This document shows positions 54,960 to 63,881 of a stretch of DNA of 64,000 nucleotides, one piece after another. The stretch is from positions 930,001-994,000 of the forward strand of contig NZ_JACHWY010000001.1 in the NCBI RefSeq assembly GCF_014191715.1, written 5' to 3'. The position numbers and the translations under genes were made by a program. Within the stretch, counting starts at the first letter, position 1, and each line of letters begins with the position of its first letter. The notes beneath the pieces are model-generated. The model had not been told where the DNA came from and made no database searches. It was given only the letters and a program-made list of their open reading frames with translations. This DNA is from Litorivivens lipolytica (GTDB lineage: Bacteria; Pseudomonadota; Gammaproteobacteria; Pseudomonadales; Spongiibacteraceae).

Positions 54960-56432
54960 GTGCAGTTACCAATGAGACGACGCAAGCAGCTAGAAGAGCG
55001 ACTTCGCAACGCGGAATCCTACGAGCAGTGGTCGCAGGCTGCGCAGGCTTGGGACGATCTGGTCGGACTGGCGCAGTGGCGCAAGATGGATCAAACCCGC
55101 CTTTATGACCATGTCTCAATTCGCTACCGACTCGATCGCTTGCGTGCCCTGCGCAGTCGCCAAGACGATATCGGCCTGCTCTTCACCCTGAATGAAGGCA
55201 TCCACGGCAATATGGCCGGTATGGGCAAAGCGGCGGTTCACTCCCGCTCCAAGTTCGGCACCAAACACCTTATTGAGGATTATGTCGACGAGATTGCCGA
55301 CGCCCTCAAACATATCGCGACCACCAACAACCCCAAAATCGACTTCGAAGCCAAGCTCGACTTCTTTAATCGAGCCAGCCAGTGCTATGGCCGCTCGGCG
55401 CTGATGCTGAGTGGTGGCGGCGCCCTCGGCTTTTACCATATCGGCGTGGTCAAGGCTCTGCTGGAACAGAACCTGCTGCCCAACGTAATTTCCGGCTCCA
55501 GCGCCGGCTCCATCGTCGCGGCGGTGCTGGGCACTCACAATGACGATGAGATGGCCCAGTTCATGGATGCCAAGAATCTGGCCTTTGAAGCGAAGCAGGA
55601 AGCCAGCTGGTTCAACCGCATGTTCCGCGGCACCCGCGCCAATATTGATATCCACGACTTGCAGAATCTGATTGCCCGCCTGATCCCGGATATGACCTTT
55701 GAAGAGGCTTATCGCAAAACCGGGCGCAATATCTGCATCTCTATTGCCCCGGCCGAGCCTCACCAGACCTCGCGCCTGCTCAATGCCATCGCCTCACCCA
55801 ATGTCTATATCCGCACGGCCGTGCTCGCCTCCTGCGCAGTGCCCGGCGTATATCCCCCGGTGAGCCTGCAGGCCAAAAACGTGTACGGCGACAGCCAACC
55901 CTACCTTGCCTCGCGCAAGTGGATCGACGGTTCTATTTCCGACGACCTGCCCGCCAAACGTCTGTCGCGCATGTACGGGGTAAATCACTTTATCGTCAGC
56001 CAGATCAACCCGGTGGTATTGCCCTTTATCAGCCGCAAGAAAAAACGTGGCGGGCTGTCTTCAGTTTTCACCGGCATCGGCCGCGCAGCACTGACCGAGG
56101 TACTGGACGCGCAGCGCTTTATCTCCCAGAACTACCTGCAGGATATGCCGCGGGTGAATATGGTGCTGAACAGCATGCACAGTCTGGCCAAGCAGGAGTA
56201 CACCGGAGACATCAATATAGTGCCGAGCTTCCGCTTTTACGACTTGCGCAAGTTGCTGGCAAAATTGTCAGAGGAAGAACTGGTCGGCCTGATGCGTGAA
56301 GGTGAGCGCGCCGCGTGGCCGCAAATTGAAACCATTCGCACCTGCACCAAGATCAGCAATGTTCTGGATGACATCATGGAAGATCTGCAGGATCTCGAAG
56401 TCGAAGCTGTGCGCAAACTGCAGGGGGCTTAG
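54960..56432 (+). CDS. Patatin-like phospholipase with N-terminal DUF3336
   Basis: I use GTG 54960 (490 aa), 8 nt after AGGA; the open frame allows GTG 54927 and ATG 54972 as well. Residues 1-140 form a helical DUF3336-like domain (RLRNAESYEQWSQAAQAWDDL). The patatin domain has the oxyanion glycines GGGALGFYHIGVV, the nucleophile elbow SGSSAGSI and the Asp motif DGSISDDLPA. The family includes SDP1/Tgl3-like triacylglycerol lipases, which use the same DUF3336-patatin layout, so lipid-droplet or membrane lipid hydrolysis is likely. No signal peptide is present. Confidence 0.9.
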   Translation: MQLPMRRRKQLEERLRNAESYEQWSQAAQAWDDLVGLAQWRKMDQTRLYDHVSIRYRLDRLRALRSRQDDIGLLFTLNEGIHGNMAGMGKAAVHSRSKFGTKHLIEDYVDEIADALKHIATTNNPKIDFEAKLDFFNRASQCYGRSALMLSGGGALGFYHIGVVKALLEQNLLPNVISGSSAGSIVAAVLGTHNDDEMAQFMDAKNLAFEAKQEASWFNRMFRGTRANIDIHDLQNLIARLIPDMTFEEAYRKTGRNICISIAPAEPHQTSRLLNAIASPNVYIRTAVLASCAVPGVYPPVSLQAKNVYGDSQPYLASRKWIDGSISDDLPAKRLSRMYGVNHFIVSQINPVVLPFISRKKKRGGLSSVFTGIGRAALTEVLDAQRFISQNYLQDMPRVNMVLNSMHSLAKQEYTGDINIVPSFRFYDLRKLLAKLSEEELVGLMREGERAAWPQIETIRTCTKISNVLDDIMEDLQDLEVEAVRKLQGA

Positions 56433-56448
56433 GCCACCTGCAGCTGTT

Positions 56449-56874
56449 TTAACCCTTTGTGGATTTGACCACCACGGTTAACCGGGACACACAAACCAGT
56501 CGCTGCTGATCATCGTGTACCTGGGTTTCCCACACCTGAGTGGTCCGCCCCACGTGCAGAGGGCGACAGGTTCCCGTCACAAAGCCTTCGGTCGCCGAGC
56601 GCAGATGATTGGCGTTGACTTCCAATCCCACCACAATCGATTCCGGCCCTGCAGCAAGAAAGCCGCCAACGCTCCCCATGGTTTCCGAAAGCACCACGGA
56701 AGCTCCTCCGTGTAACAAGCCAAAAGGCTGTTTGGTGCGGCTATCGACCGGCATTCTGGCGACCAGACTATCCTCAGTCATATCGACAAATTCGATACCC
56801 AGCCAACTGGCCAGGCTGTTCTCTTGAATACGATTGAGATCTTCAATACTCGCAGCTTGCTTCCACACAGACAT
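56449..56874 (-). CDS. Hotdog-fold thioesterase (PaaI/MenI-like)
   Basis: The 141-residue protein has a single hotdog fold. The active-site helix begins at QPFGLLHGGASVVLSETMGS with the HGG motif and Glu, as in MenI/YdiI and EntH thioesterases, followed by VGLEVNANHLRSA. It probably hydrolyses aryl- or acyl-CoA. It converges on the patatin gene and lies divergent from the first EamA transporter. Confidence 0.85.
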   Translation of the reverse strand: MSVWKQAASIEDLNRIQENSLASWLGIEFVDMTEDSLVARMPVDSRTKQPFGLLHGGASVVLSETMGSVGGFLAAGPESIVVGLEVNANHLRSATEGFVTGTCRPLHVGRTTQVWETQVHDDQQRLVCVSRLTVVVKSTKG

Positions 56875-56958
56875 TACTTACCCTTACACTGGCGGTTTTA
56901 AAATCCTATTTTAACGCCCGCGACTGCCTGAGGAAGCTACGCTCAGCGCACAAAGGCT

Positions 56959-57852
56959 GTGCAACGGACAACGACTATCAGTACTGCAGACCCCAAACAA
57001 TTTGCCCTCGGCGTGACGCTCGGTATTCTCACGGTTTTCCTCGGCAGTACCGTCGCTGCTGCCGGCAAACACCTCAGTGGACAGGTCCATATTTCCGCCA
57101 TCGTACTGGCGCAATACCTGATCTGTTTTCTGATGGTACTGCCCTGGTGGCTGCGCAATGGCAAACGCGCCGTACTAACCCAACGGCTGGGCACCCATAT
57201 TGTTCGCGGTGTTAGTGGTTGCGCCTGCTTCTATACCTATTATCTGGCCATGCAGCACATGCCGCTGGTCGAAGCGACCCTGTTTCGCAATACCGCGCCG
57301 CTGCTGGTGCCGCTGGTGATTCTGGTCTGGTATCGCAGCGCGATTCCGAGCGCCCGACTGATCCCGCTGATCATCGGCTTTGCCGGCGTCACACTGGTGC
57401 TGAGACCGACATTCGACGGCATCAGCATCTGGCAGCTGATTGCCCTGAGCTCCGGCGTCGGGCTTGCTATCTCCATGGTGGGAACACGCGAACTGGCCCG
57501 CACCGAACCGGAAAGTCGAATCCTGTTTTACTACTTCAGCATCTCACTGTTATTTGTACTGCCATTCTTTGCGCTCAACTATCAGCCGATTCCGAGCGCC
57601 GCGCTGCCCTGGCTGCTCTACGTGGGCGTGGTTATGTACGGCACCTTCGTGATCTACACCAAGGCTTTCTCGTATGTCCCCTCCTCGATTCTGGCGCCCA
57701 CCAGTTATTTTGCGCTGGTATTCAGCGGCCTGCTGGACTGGCTGATTTGGGGGGTCGTCCCTGACCTCCCCACAGTACTGGGTATTGCTCTGGTGGTGTG
57801 TGGCGGCTTACTGATTTTGCGGACACCCGGCACCGGTGCAGACGACAACTGA
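56959..57852 (+). CDS. EamA/DMT-family transporter
   Basis: GTG 56959 gives 297 residues with about ten transmembrane helices in two EamA repeats (ALGVTLGILTVFLGSTVAAA, then YFALVFSGLLDWLIWGVVP). The first half has VRGVSGCACFYTYYLAMQHMP, a typical RhaT/EamA segment. DMT proteins export metabolites; the substrate is unknown. Its last 45 nt overlap the last 45 nt of a second EamA gene on the opposite strand. Confidence 0.88.
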   Translation: MQRTTTISTADPKQFALGVTLGILTVFLGSTVAAAGKHLSGQVHISAIVLAQYLICFLMVLPWWLRNGKRAVLTQRLGTHIVRGVSGCACFYTYYLAMQHMPLVEATLFRNTAPLLVPLVILVWYRSAIPSARLIPLIIGFAGVTLVLRPTFDGISIWQLIALSSGVGLAISMVGTRELARTEPESRILFYYFSISLLFVLPFFALNYQPIPSAALPWLLYVGVVMYGTFVIYTKAFSYVPSSILAPTSYFALVFSGLLDWLIWGVVPDLPTVLGIALVVCGGLLILRTPGTGADDN

Positions 57853-58737
57853 CGGCCCGCGAATTTTCTTAAGAATCGAAGGCAGCAGTTCGTACACCGC
57901 AAGCCCAGACAGAATCAACAGGCTGCCCAGCTTCAGCGATTCGCTGACCGTTTCACCGGCGACCCACACGCCAAGCGCCATTGCCATCACCGGCGTAATC
58001 AGCGGCACCAAACCCACAAGCTCAAAAGGTAGCGTGCGCAGCACATAAAAAAACGCCATAAACCCCAGAATCGAGGCCACCCCCGCCAGATAAATCACCG
58101 CCCAAGTAGACGTATTTAACGCCAGCGGCGGCAGCTCATCTTTAGACAGCGCGAAGCACAGCAGCAGGCCCGGCAATGCAAAAACCATGGCTCCAAGGCT
58201 CTGCTCCAGCGGATCAATACCCTGTGTATCCACGTGCTTTACCAATACATTGCTCAAGGAAAACATCAGCGTCGATGCCACCATCAACAGCAAACCAATC
58301 CAGGCATCTCCGCCCAGAGTGAGCTGCTGCTCTACGATCACCAACAGACCGGCGAGTGCGATACTCAAACCCAACACTCGCAAGGGAGTGAACGGGTTTT
58401 TCTTGAGTATCACAATAGACAACAAGCCCATTACAAAGGGCGACGTCGCCAACATCACAGAAATCAAGCCAGAAGAAATATAGCCCGTGGCACTGTAAAC
58501 CAGCGGCATATTCGGAAAGATTCCGAGACTTGCGAAGGCGTAGGCCTTCCAGTGGCGACGCTTGAGGCCGCTGCCGCCATGAAACAGGGCTACAAGTGTG
58601 CAGGCGATCAGCGACGCCAGCGCAAAGCGCATCACGGCTGCCGTGAATGGCGCGTAATAGTCGCTACTGAGTTTGATTGCTAACGGTGTGGTAGCCCAGA
58701 CGGCTATCACGATCAGGTAAGCCAATGGTGGCCCCAT
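57808..58737 (-). CDS. EamA/DMT-family transporter
   Basis: The 309-residue protein has ten transmembrane helices in two EamA repeats: AYLIVIAVWATTPLAIKLSSD at the start, the second repeat with IYLAGVASILGFMAFFYVLRTLP and GLVPLITPVMAMALGVWVAGE. The protein ends in a Cys-containing tail (VVVCTGAGCPQNQ) that is coded opposite the end of the other EamA gene. The substrate is unknown. Upstream (58738-58782) is only a short leader, then the candidate small RNA terminator. Confidence 0.88.
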   Translation of the reverse strand: MGPPLAYLIVIAVWATTPLAIKLSSDYYAPFTAAVMRFALASLIACTLVALFHGGSGLKRRHWKAYAFASLGIFPNMPLVYSATGYISSGLISVMLATSPFVMGLLSIVILKKNPFTPLRVLGLSIALAGLLVIVEQQLTLGGDAWIGLLLMVASTLMFSLSNVLVKHVDTQGIDPLEQSLGAMVFALPGLLLCFALSKDELPPLALNTSTWAVIYLAGVASILGFMAFFYVLRTLPFELVGLVPLITPVMAMALGVWVAGETVSESLKLGSLLILSGLAVYELLPSILKKIRGPSVVVCTGAGCPQNQ

Positions 58738-58782
58738 GGCGGCACTCTCCCCTGCCTTGCCGCAAAATCTGAAGCCTGAAAC

Positions 58783-58810
58783 AAAAAAGGCCGCAGATTT
58801 CTGCGGCCTT
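58783..58810 (-). terminator. Rho-independent terminator of candidate small RNA
   Basis: On the minus strand AAGGCCGCAG (58801-58810) and CTGCGGCCTT (58787-58796) form a 10-bp stem with a 4-base AAAT loop, followed by TTTTTTG. No known gene lies immediately upstream on that strand; the TonB receptor already has its own terminator at 58993-59023. Confidence 0.85.
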
Positions 58811-58947
58811 AATGAAAAATTTAACTACTTCATCCAGACACGCAGTGGCGCTTCGCCGGGCGTACAAACCAGCGCATCGCAAAGCATTTCATGGAATGAA
58901 GTTGGTTCATGTTGTGTTCGGTGTCATTCAGTTAAATCGAGTAGATG
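58783..58947 (-). ncRNA. Candidate small RNA (about 165 nt)
   Basis: On the minus strand TTGCAA (58977-58982) and TAGGAT (58954-58959) are 17 nt apart, predicting a start near 58947, and the strong terminator at 58783-58810 ends the transcript. The unit sits between the TonB receptor terminator and the EamA start. A 26-codon frame (58830-58910, beginning MNQLHSMKCFAMRWF) is present but has no ribosome site, so an RNA role is more likely than a peptide. No RNA family was recognised. Confidence 0.45.
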
Positions 58948-58953
58948 CGCTCA

Positions 58954-58982
58954 ATCCTAAGTGAGCTTTTCACTTCTTGCAA
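58954..58982 (-). promoter_or_regulatory. Predicted sigma-70 promoter of candidate small RNA
   Basis: TTGCAA at 58977-58982 and TAGGAT at 58954-58959 on the minus strand, spacer 17 nt, lie just after the receptor terminator. The -10 is imperfect. Confidence 0.45.
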
Positions 58983-58992
58983 GACAAAAAGC

Positions 58993-59023
58993 AAAAACCC
59001 GAATGGCCACTGCCATTCGGGTT
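58993..59023 (-). terminator. Rho-independent terminator of the TonB receptor gene
   Basis: On the minus strand AACCCGAATGGC pairs with GCCATTCGGGTT around AGTG, followed by TTTTTGCTTTTTG. It starts about 45 nt after the receptor stop codon. Confidence 0.9.
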
Positions 59024-59068
59024 GATTACTCGACAGCTTGAGCTGAAATCAGTAGCTGTACTTAAACC

Positions 59069-61759
59069 TCAGTAGCTGTACTTGGCGCTCAGGCCCCAGC
59101 TGCGACCCACTTCCTGCTCAAGGATGGTAACGTTGCGACCGGAGGAATTCTCCTGCTCGAACTCACGTTCCTCTTCCAGGATGTTCTGCACCTTCAGGCT
59201 GACCGACAGGGTATCGGTCGGATAGAAGGTATAGGTCAGATCCAGCGAGTGAAAGGGCTGCTCAAAAGCGTCGTCGTTACCGGCAACACCGGCAAAGTAA
59301 ATGCGTTCTCCAAACACGTTGTAGATCAGAGAAACACTGTGGATACCACCCGGTGAGTCGTATCCCAACTGACCATTGATCACGTACTCCGAGTGACCAG
59401 TCAGACGACGTACGTCATTGGTCAGTACGTTGTTGGTGGTATCAATCTCCACTTCCGAGTCACTCAGGGCAACGTTGCCGGACACGAAGAAGCCATCCAT
59501 GCCAATCAGGTCAGCCGGTACAGTTACCAATCCTTCAAGTTCGATACCGAAGATGTCACCTGACTTGGCGTTCTCGTAAGTCAGAACAACATTGTCATCC
59601 GAACCTGGCTGACGAACCGTCTCGATGGGTGCGCTGATATCCTTGTAGAACAGCGATACCGTAAAGTTGTCGCCATTCTCGTAGAAGAACTCAGCACGCA
59701 GATCGAGGTGATCAATGTCAGATTTCTCAACGAAGGGGTTACCGCGAACACGCTGGTTGATCTGCGGATCAATATAGACCACCTGAGCCGTTTCACGCAG
59801 ATCAGGGCGAACCGTAGTTTGCGCGTAGCTGGCCCGCAACTGGTATTCCTCTGAGCCAAACAGGCCGTAGTCGGAATATGTCAGTGCCGCCGAGTGATAC
59901 CAATCGTCTTCGATAAAGGCAAACCGCTGGTTCGGGTCCTGCAGGGCCTGAATCTGCGCCTGAATCGACGTGCCAGTGAAGTCCAGCAGATCAACCGTCA
60001 GCAGCGCCTGCTTGTACTCTTCCCAGCGCGAACCCAGAGTAACTCGCCAATTTTCGCTCAGGCGTACATCCAGCTCACCGAAGTAGGCATTCAGTTTACG
60101 CGCGGCGATATAGCTTTCCGTTCCGAAGTTACTGCCCAGTGAAGCGGTAAAATCATTATCGAGATCACCCAGTACCGGATCCGACATGACACGACCGGGG
60201 CCACCTGCCAGCACCGAGCTGGAAAGACCGGTTGTATTCACGTTGAAGGTGTACTGGTAGTACTCGCGGAACTTCTCCGAAGCTGCGTAACCACCTTTTA
60301 TGGTCACTTCCGTCTGATCCAGATAGACCGGCAGCTCGAAGCTGCCACCCCAGCTCTCTTCCTCATCTTCAAGCTCCAGAAAGACATGCTGCCCGGCCGC
60401 AGGCGCTGGCGAAATCTGGGTGAAGCCCGTTGAGAGATCAGTAGAACCGCTGTAGTTGGTCTGGTTGGGAACGTCTGTGGTTACCTGCGCGTCTGAGTAA
60501 AACCAGGAAAATCGCAGCGACTCCAGAAAGGCAAGGCGCTCACTCCAGTCATAGAGAAACTCCAAACCTTCAAAGCTGTGCTCGCCAGTCAGCTGAACCA
60601 TTTCCAGCGCCCGTTCTTCAGTCCGCGTCTGGTATTTCACTACGCGATTACCGTCTGAGGGCGGGTTGTTGGAATCGAATCCCCGAGAGATGCTCGCGTC
60701 TTTTACGTCGTGCTGGATATCGAAGTAGCTCAAGCCCACAGCGTGGGTATTGCCATACTCCGCGCCCAGCGTCGCCGAATACGTCGCGCGCTCTTCTTCG
60801 CTGGTTCGGTCGACCTCGGCATACCGTTCTTCCGGGTTACCGATTTCACGCTTGATCTGATCCTTATTGCGAAACTTCTCGCCGATAGATGCACTGACCG
60901 AGCCACCGACCAACCACTGATAGCCGACATCCCAGGAATTACCCACCGCCAGCTTCCAGTCTTGATCAGGCTTGTTGTCGAGGTTTTCGCCCATGCCGAT
61001 TTGGCGCGGCAGGGCCAGCATCAGATTACGCTGAATCTGCTCGGCCTCTTGCGCTGTGGTGTTGTTGCCCGCATCGTTTTCGGTCTGGAAAATATTGCTC
61101 TGGGAAATATCGCCTTTGTAGCGCGCAATCGCGCCGGCAATTTCGTCTGGCAAGGGCTTGATGCTGCTGTCGTTGTACTCCAGCCCACTGTGACTAATGC
61201 TATTGCCGCCCGTGCCGACACTGAAACTGATCAGCGGTGCCTTGGGGAAGGACTTGGTGCGCACATCAATCGCGCCACCACCAAAGTTGGCGGGCGTTGC
61301 GGAACCAAAAGCCTTCTGCACTTTTATCGATTCCACAATAGACGTCGGAAACAGGTCGAGCGGGATAACGCTGCGCGCCAGATCCGGCGACGGCACCACT
61401 GCCCCGTTCACAGTAACGCTGGAATAGCGCTCACCAAGACCGCGAATGTATACAAACTTGTCGTCGATCAAGGTCAGGCCGGGCAGACGGCGCAGTGCAC
61501 CGGCGATGGTGGAATCACCCGCCCGTGCAATGGCTTCGAAGCCCAGAAAATCCGCTGAAAAGGGAATTTCGATACGTTCATCAACGATTGACGCAGCAAC
61601 ACTTTTGAGTCGCCCCGTGACGACCACCTCTTCGATCGGCCCCGGTGCAGCGATCTCGGGCTTGTAGCCCTCTTCCTGCTGCGCCAAAACTAGGCCGGAC
61701 CCGAAGACGGTGCCAAGCAGGATGGCCCGCGACAATCGGCTTCGTTTACTTAGTTTCAT
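59069..61759 (-). CDS. TonB-dependent receptor, large (896 aa)
   Basis: ATG 61759 starts a signal peptide (MKLSKRSRLSRAILLGTVF, ending VLAQ); the open frame extends 24 codons further up without support. TonB box-like IEEVVVTGRLKS, then plug motifs GALRRLPGLTLIDDKFVYIRGLGERYSSVTVNGA, SPDLARSVIPLDLFPTSIVESIKV and PANFGGGAIDVRTKS. The barrel ends in RSWGLSAKYSY. The RGLGERYS motif is typical of receptors in carbohydrate or other non-siderophore groups in marine bacteria. The upstream lipoprotein gene lies 94 nt away and may be part of the same uptake system. The ligand is unknown. Confidence 0.95.
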   Translation of the reverse strand: MKLSKRSRLSRAILLGTVFGSGLVLAQQEEGYKPEIAAPGPIEEVVVTGRLKSVAASIVDERIEIPFSADFLGFEAIARAGDSTIAGALRRLPGLTLIDDKFVYIRGLGERYSSVTVNGAVVPSPDLARSVIPLDLFPTSIVESIKVQKAFGSATPANFGGGAIDVRTKSFPKAPLISFSVGTGGNSISHSGLEYNDSSIKPLPDEIAGAIARYKGDISQSNIFQTENDAGNNTTAQEAEQIQRNLMLALPRQIGMGENLDNKPDQDWKLAVGNSWDVGYQWLVGGSVSASIGEKFRNKDQIKREIGNPEERYAEVDRTSEEERATYSATLGAEYGNTHAVGLSYFDIQHDVKDASISRGFDSNNPPSDGNRVVKYQTRTEERALEMVQLTGEHSFEGLEFLYDWSERLAFLESLRFSWFYSDAQVTTDVPNQTNYSGSTDLSTGFTQISPAPAAGQHVFLELEDEEESWGGSFELPVYLDQTEVTIKGGYAASEKFREYYQYTFNVNTTGLSSSVLAGGPGRVMSDPVLGDLDNDFTASLGSNFGTESYIAARKLNAYFGELDVRLSENWRVTLGSRWEEYKQALLTVDLLDFTGTSIQAQIQALQDPNQRFAFIEDDWYHSAALTYSDYGLFGSEEYQLRASYAQTTVRPDLRETAQVVYIDPQINQRVRGNPFVEKSDIDHLDLRAEFFYENGDNFTVSLFYKDISAPIETVRQPGSDDNVVLTYENAKSGDIFGIELEGLVTVPADLIGMDGFFVSGNVALSDSEVEIDTTNNVLTNDVRRLTGHSEYVINGQLGYDSPGGIHSVSLIYNVFGERIYFAGVAGNDDAFEQPFHSLDLTYTFYPTDTLSVSLKVQNILEEEREFEQENSSGRNVTILEQEVGRSWGLSAKYSY

Positions 61760-61806
61760 GATTAATAACCCACAATTCTGAAGAGTCTGATTGTTCGGTT
61801 GGCGCA

Positions 61807-61827
61807 GAGGGTGCATCACGCACCCTC
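61807..61827 (-). promoter_or_regulatory. Intercistronic stem-loop between lipoprotein and receptor genes
   Basis: GAGGGTGC and GCACCCTC pair across a 5-base loop. No T-run follows on the minus strand, so it is more likely an RNA-stability or attenuation element in the 94-nt gap than a terminator. Confidence 0.5.
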
Positions 61828-61853
61828 CCAACCCGTCGTTGTTCTACAGAGGG

Positions 61854-63554
61854 TTATGGGTTCAGGGGCTGGTCAAGACCGACCGCCCAGCCGCTCAGCC
61901 AGTTGTCACCGGAATTCGCGCCACCCAGGTAAGTCGGGGTCTTGAAGATTGATCCCAGAGTCGCTGCATCAAACAGCTGAGTAGACTGATCGAAGACGGT
62001 GGTACCGGCGCCGTTCTGAATGTTGGCTGCGGTCAGGTAATCGCGCTCGGCGGTGGTATCTTCCAGTACCGAACCAATCGCGCTGCCAGCCACATCGGAA
62101 CCAGTGATCAGCACATTGTTGGTGTTGCTGTTGGCAGGTGTTTGAGCGTTACCGCCACCACCGGCCAGCCAGTTGACCAGATCGAAACCGCTGTTGGCTG
62201 CGTCTGCGCCGACTTTGGTCGCTTCGCTACAGGCGATCACGTTGCTTGAGGCAATGCTGGTACCGTCTTGCGCGCCATCGATGGTCTGCGGACCTTCAGA
62301 GTCATCCAGTTCCAGACACTCGTTGCTCGCCATGGAAGTGCCATAAGACGTGATCAGCGAGTTGTACATTTCGAAGAACGCACCTTCACGATACAGCGGA
62401 CCTTCAGAATCACCCTTGCCGCTCGGGTTAGTACCGGCATTTTCATCCACATTGCTGGTGATGCAGGTCAGGTTGGAGATACGCAGTTTGGTGGTCGGCG
62501 TGAAGCCGTCATCGCGACTGCCGCCGGTGTTATCGCCTTCGATACAACGGTTACCGCCAGAGGTGTGGATAACGACCGCGTACTGGATATCGCCGTTGTA
62601 GCCTTCGGAGTAGTCAATAGAGTCATCACCCACGTTAACGGCAACAATGTGATCCATATTTACCGCGCCACCAAACATTTCGAAACCATCATCCTGAGAG
62701 GTGTAGGTTTGGACGTGGCTGATAGTGGTGCCGCTACCGACGGCGTTCAGGGTAATGGCATTCAGCTCGTCGCCATCAACCACTTCAAAACCTGCGTGCT
62801 TAACAACAACGTATTCCAGAACACCGGAGTTTTCTGCGTTGTTGTTGCCGCCGTAAGTGGCCGGACGGCCCTCAGCGGTTACGTGACAGTTGTGGACGTT
62901 GTTCGCGGTTGCATCGAAATCGCTAGCGCTGCCTTTTGAGGCGAAGCCCGAACCGGTGCTGGTGCCGTCGTGACACTTGTTAGTACGGCCGTTGCCATTA
63001 ATCTGCAAGCCGCCCCACTGACCGCGATCGTTTTCCGTGGCGGTACCCAGAATGGCATCTTCATCTGAAGTAAAGATGATCGGGTTATTTGCCGTGCCTT
63101 CGGCAAAAATCTGTGAACCGCGGGCGATACGTACGTAGCTGTCCTGATCTTTAAAGACCATGGTCACGCCAGCGGCGATATTCAGGCGAGTACCTTCGCC
63201 CTCTTGGGGAATGCGCTTCCCAGATTGAGCGGCGGTCGCGTTAACATCTTCACCGATAAACAGGCTGTCTTCGAATACGTGCTTACCGCCAAAGTTTGAG
63301 AAAGTAATTGAATCAACGGTAATCGGCTTGCTGTCGCTAACGAACAGTGATGAATACACACAGTCCTGGCCGTCAAAGGTTCCCTGAAAGGTCTGACCGG
63401 ATTCGGTGTAGCTCGCACAGACGTTACTGCCGGTGCCACCGCCTGTGCTGCCGCTGTTGCTGATATTAGTAGGTGAAAGGTTTACGTCACCGCTGTCGGT
63501 ACAACCGACCAGAGCGCCTGCGACAACACTGGAAATCAAGACTCGTTTCAACAT
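61854..63554 (-). CDS. Lipoprotein with beta-helix-like repeats, partner of TonB receptor
   Basis: ATG 63554 begins a lipoprotein leader (MLKRVLISSVVAGALVGC, lipidated Cys18); the longer frame adds 29 residues. The protein has 566 residues. A Ser/Gly/Thr-rich linker leads to an Asp/Asn-rich body with short strand-turn units (GTATENDRGQWGGLQINGNG, ENSGVLEYVVVKHAG), suggestive of a right-handed beta-helix, with paired Cys. It is followed on the same strand by the receptor 94 nt downstream, so it may capture ligand at the surface for it. No catalytic motif is seen. Confidence 0.75.
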   Translation of the reverse strand: MLKRVLISSVVAGALVGCTDSGDVNLSPTNISNSGSTGGGTGSNVCASYTESGQTFQGTFDGQDCVYSSLFVSDSKPITVDSITFSNFGGKHVFEDSLFIGEDVNATAAQSGKRIPQEGEGTRLNIAAGVTMVFKDQDSYVRIARGSQIFAEGTANNPIIFTSDEDAILGTATENDRGQWGGLQINGNGRTNKCHDGTSTGSGFASKGSASDFDATANNVHNCHVTAEGRPATYGGNNNAENSGVLEYVVVKHAGFEVVDGDELNAITLNAVGSGTTISHVQTYTSQDDGFEMFGGAVNMDHIVAVNVGDDSIDYSEGYNGDIQYAVVIHTSGGNRCIEGDNTGGSRDDGFTPTTKLRISNLTCITSNVDENAGTNPSGKGDSEGPLYREGAFFEMYNSLITSYGTSMASNECLELDDSEGPQTIDGAQDGTSIASSNVIACSEATKVGADAANSGFDLVNWLAGGGGNAQTPANSNTNNVLITGSDVAGSAIGSVLEDTTAERDYLTAANIQNGAGTTVFDQSTQLFDAATLGSIFKTPTYLGGANSGDNWLSGWAVGLDQPLNP

Positions 63555-63881
63555 GTATGCTGCTCCCAACTGAGAAAGACTTTTAAAAGGTCGTTCAGTT
63601 ACTCGCGCGACTCGCTCCATGATTTCAAGCCACGCCTCCATATCAGTAACTGCGGCTCAGCCTATAGAGAATGTGTGACGTATTTATTTCAGCTACACGA
63701 CACTAATGTGAAACCTTTTGGCGACAGTTTCTAAAACGGCGAGTATCTGAAGGGATTAGCGGGGCAAAAACGCGGGAAAATCAGGAAACTATCGAAACGT
63801 GCTTAAAGAAAGCTTTATGACAGTTCGGAGAAAGCGTGAAGCAAGGCGCACAATCGGGCGATTGCGCGCCACAGGGGTATA
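63555..63881. other. Intergenic region upstream of the lipoprotein, with a palindrome
   Basis: No gene is apparent. At 63845-63870 there is a near-perfect palindrome (GGCGC, one mismatch, CAATCG / CGATTG, then GCGCC), 12 nt past the stop of the edge gene when read on the minus strand; it could be that gene's terminator, though only TTGCTTC follows. The rest, AT-richer at 63660-63830, should contain the lipoprotein promoter, but I find no convincing -35/-10 pair. Confidence 0.4.

Noticed and set aside
60710-61558. Plus-strand frame of 282 codons opposite the second TonB receptor
   Set aside because: Antisense shadow lacking ribosome site and domain, while the receptor plug motifs are complete.
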